Shown here piece after piece: positions 6,025 through 6,041 of a stretch of DNA of 6,041 nt. Source of the DNA: Desulfobacteraceae bacterium (GTDB lineage Bacteria > Desulfobacterota > Desulfobacteria > Desulfobacterales > Desulfosalsimonadaceae); assembly GCA_021162325.1 (NCBI GenBank), contig JAGGYV010000016.1, positions 1 to 6,041 of the forward strand. The letters are read 5' to 3'. The notes beneath the pieces were generated by a model that saw only the letters and a list, made by a program, of their open reading frames with translations, was not told the origin of the DNA and searched no databases. How positions within the stretch are numbered: position 1 is the first letter of the stretch; each line of letters begins with the position of its first letter. The position numbers and the translations under genes are program-made.

Positions 6025-6041
6025 AATCTATGGCAATAACC

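Larger units (their letters stand above)
5653..6041. other. intergenic region upstream of parE
   Basis: This should contain the operon promoter. The best -10 I see on the minus strand is TACAAT (5748-5753), but no good -35 lies 16-18 bases upstream, so I do not call a promoter. Besides the palindromes, C9 run and possible small ORF listed separately, 5940-5998 is AT-rich with no feature I can name. Confidence 0.5.

Noticed and set aside
5924..6041. Plus-strand frame from ATG 5924 open to the right edge
   Set aside because: It has no ribosome-binding site, and its GIPAYAGIT stretch is just the translation of the REP-like repeat, a common source of false ORFs.

Overview
The window is dominated by one leftward (minus-strand) gene cluster. 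It holds parE (topoisomerase IV subunit B), then parC (topoisomerase IV subunit A), then a metallo-beta-lactamase-fold hydrolase. The three genes are packed with overlapping ends: parE and parC share an ATGA stop/start, and the hydrolase starts inside the 3' end of parC. The likely unit is parE-parC-MBL, transcribed from somewhere to the right of about position 5660. ParE and ParC are full length, have all catalytic residues visible, and belong to the proteobacterial topoisomerase IV type rather than gyrase.

Organism: the protein sequences are proteobacterial in the broad sense and close to the E. coli topoisomerase IV pair. The moderate base composition, the AT-richer intergenic DNA and the REP-like palindromes suggest a Desulfobacterota (Desulfobacteraceae-like) bacterium. 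That placement is inference from impression only and is not proven by the window.

Layout: positions 1-600 carry no intact gene. From left to right they hold a possible leftward promoter with a Fur-box-like palindrome at the extreme left edge, a block bounded by a 7-bp inverted repeat, a protein-like but apparently frameshifted reading frame on the minus strand (about 172-388), and a REP-like hairpin just past the hydrolase stop. Positions 601-1416 are the MBL hydrolase, 1394-3730 parC and 3727-5652 parE. Positions 5653-6041 are the parE leader and upstream region. They contain a perfect 6-3-6 palindrome close to the TTG start, a possible 56-codon ORF, a run of nine C, a widely spaced inverted repeat, and a second copy of the REP-like hairpin at the right edge.

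How the genes work together: ParE (ATPase and TOPRIM) and ParC (DNA breakage and reunion) form the A2B2 enzyme that decatenates daughter chromosomes, and their coupled translation fits equal stoichiometry. The hydrolase has no known part in topoisomerase function and may simply be co-transcribed. I see no defence system, mobile element, CRISPR array or RNA gene. The main points of interest are in the two intergenic flanks and in the translation signals, not in a new multi-gene system.
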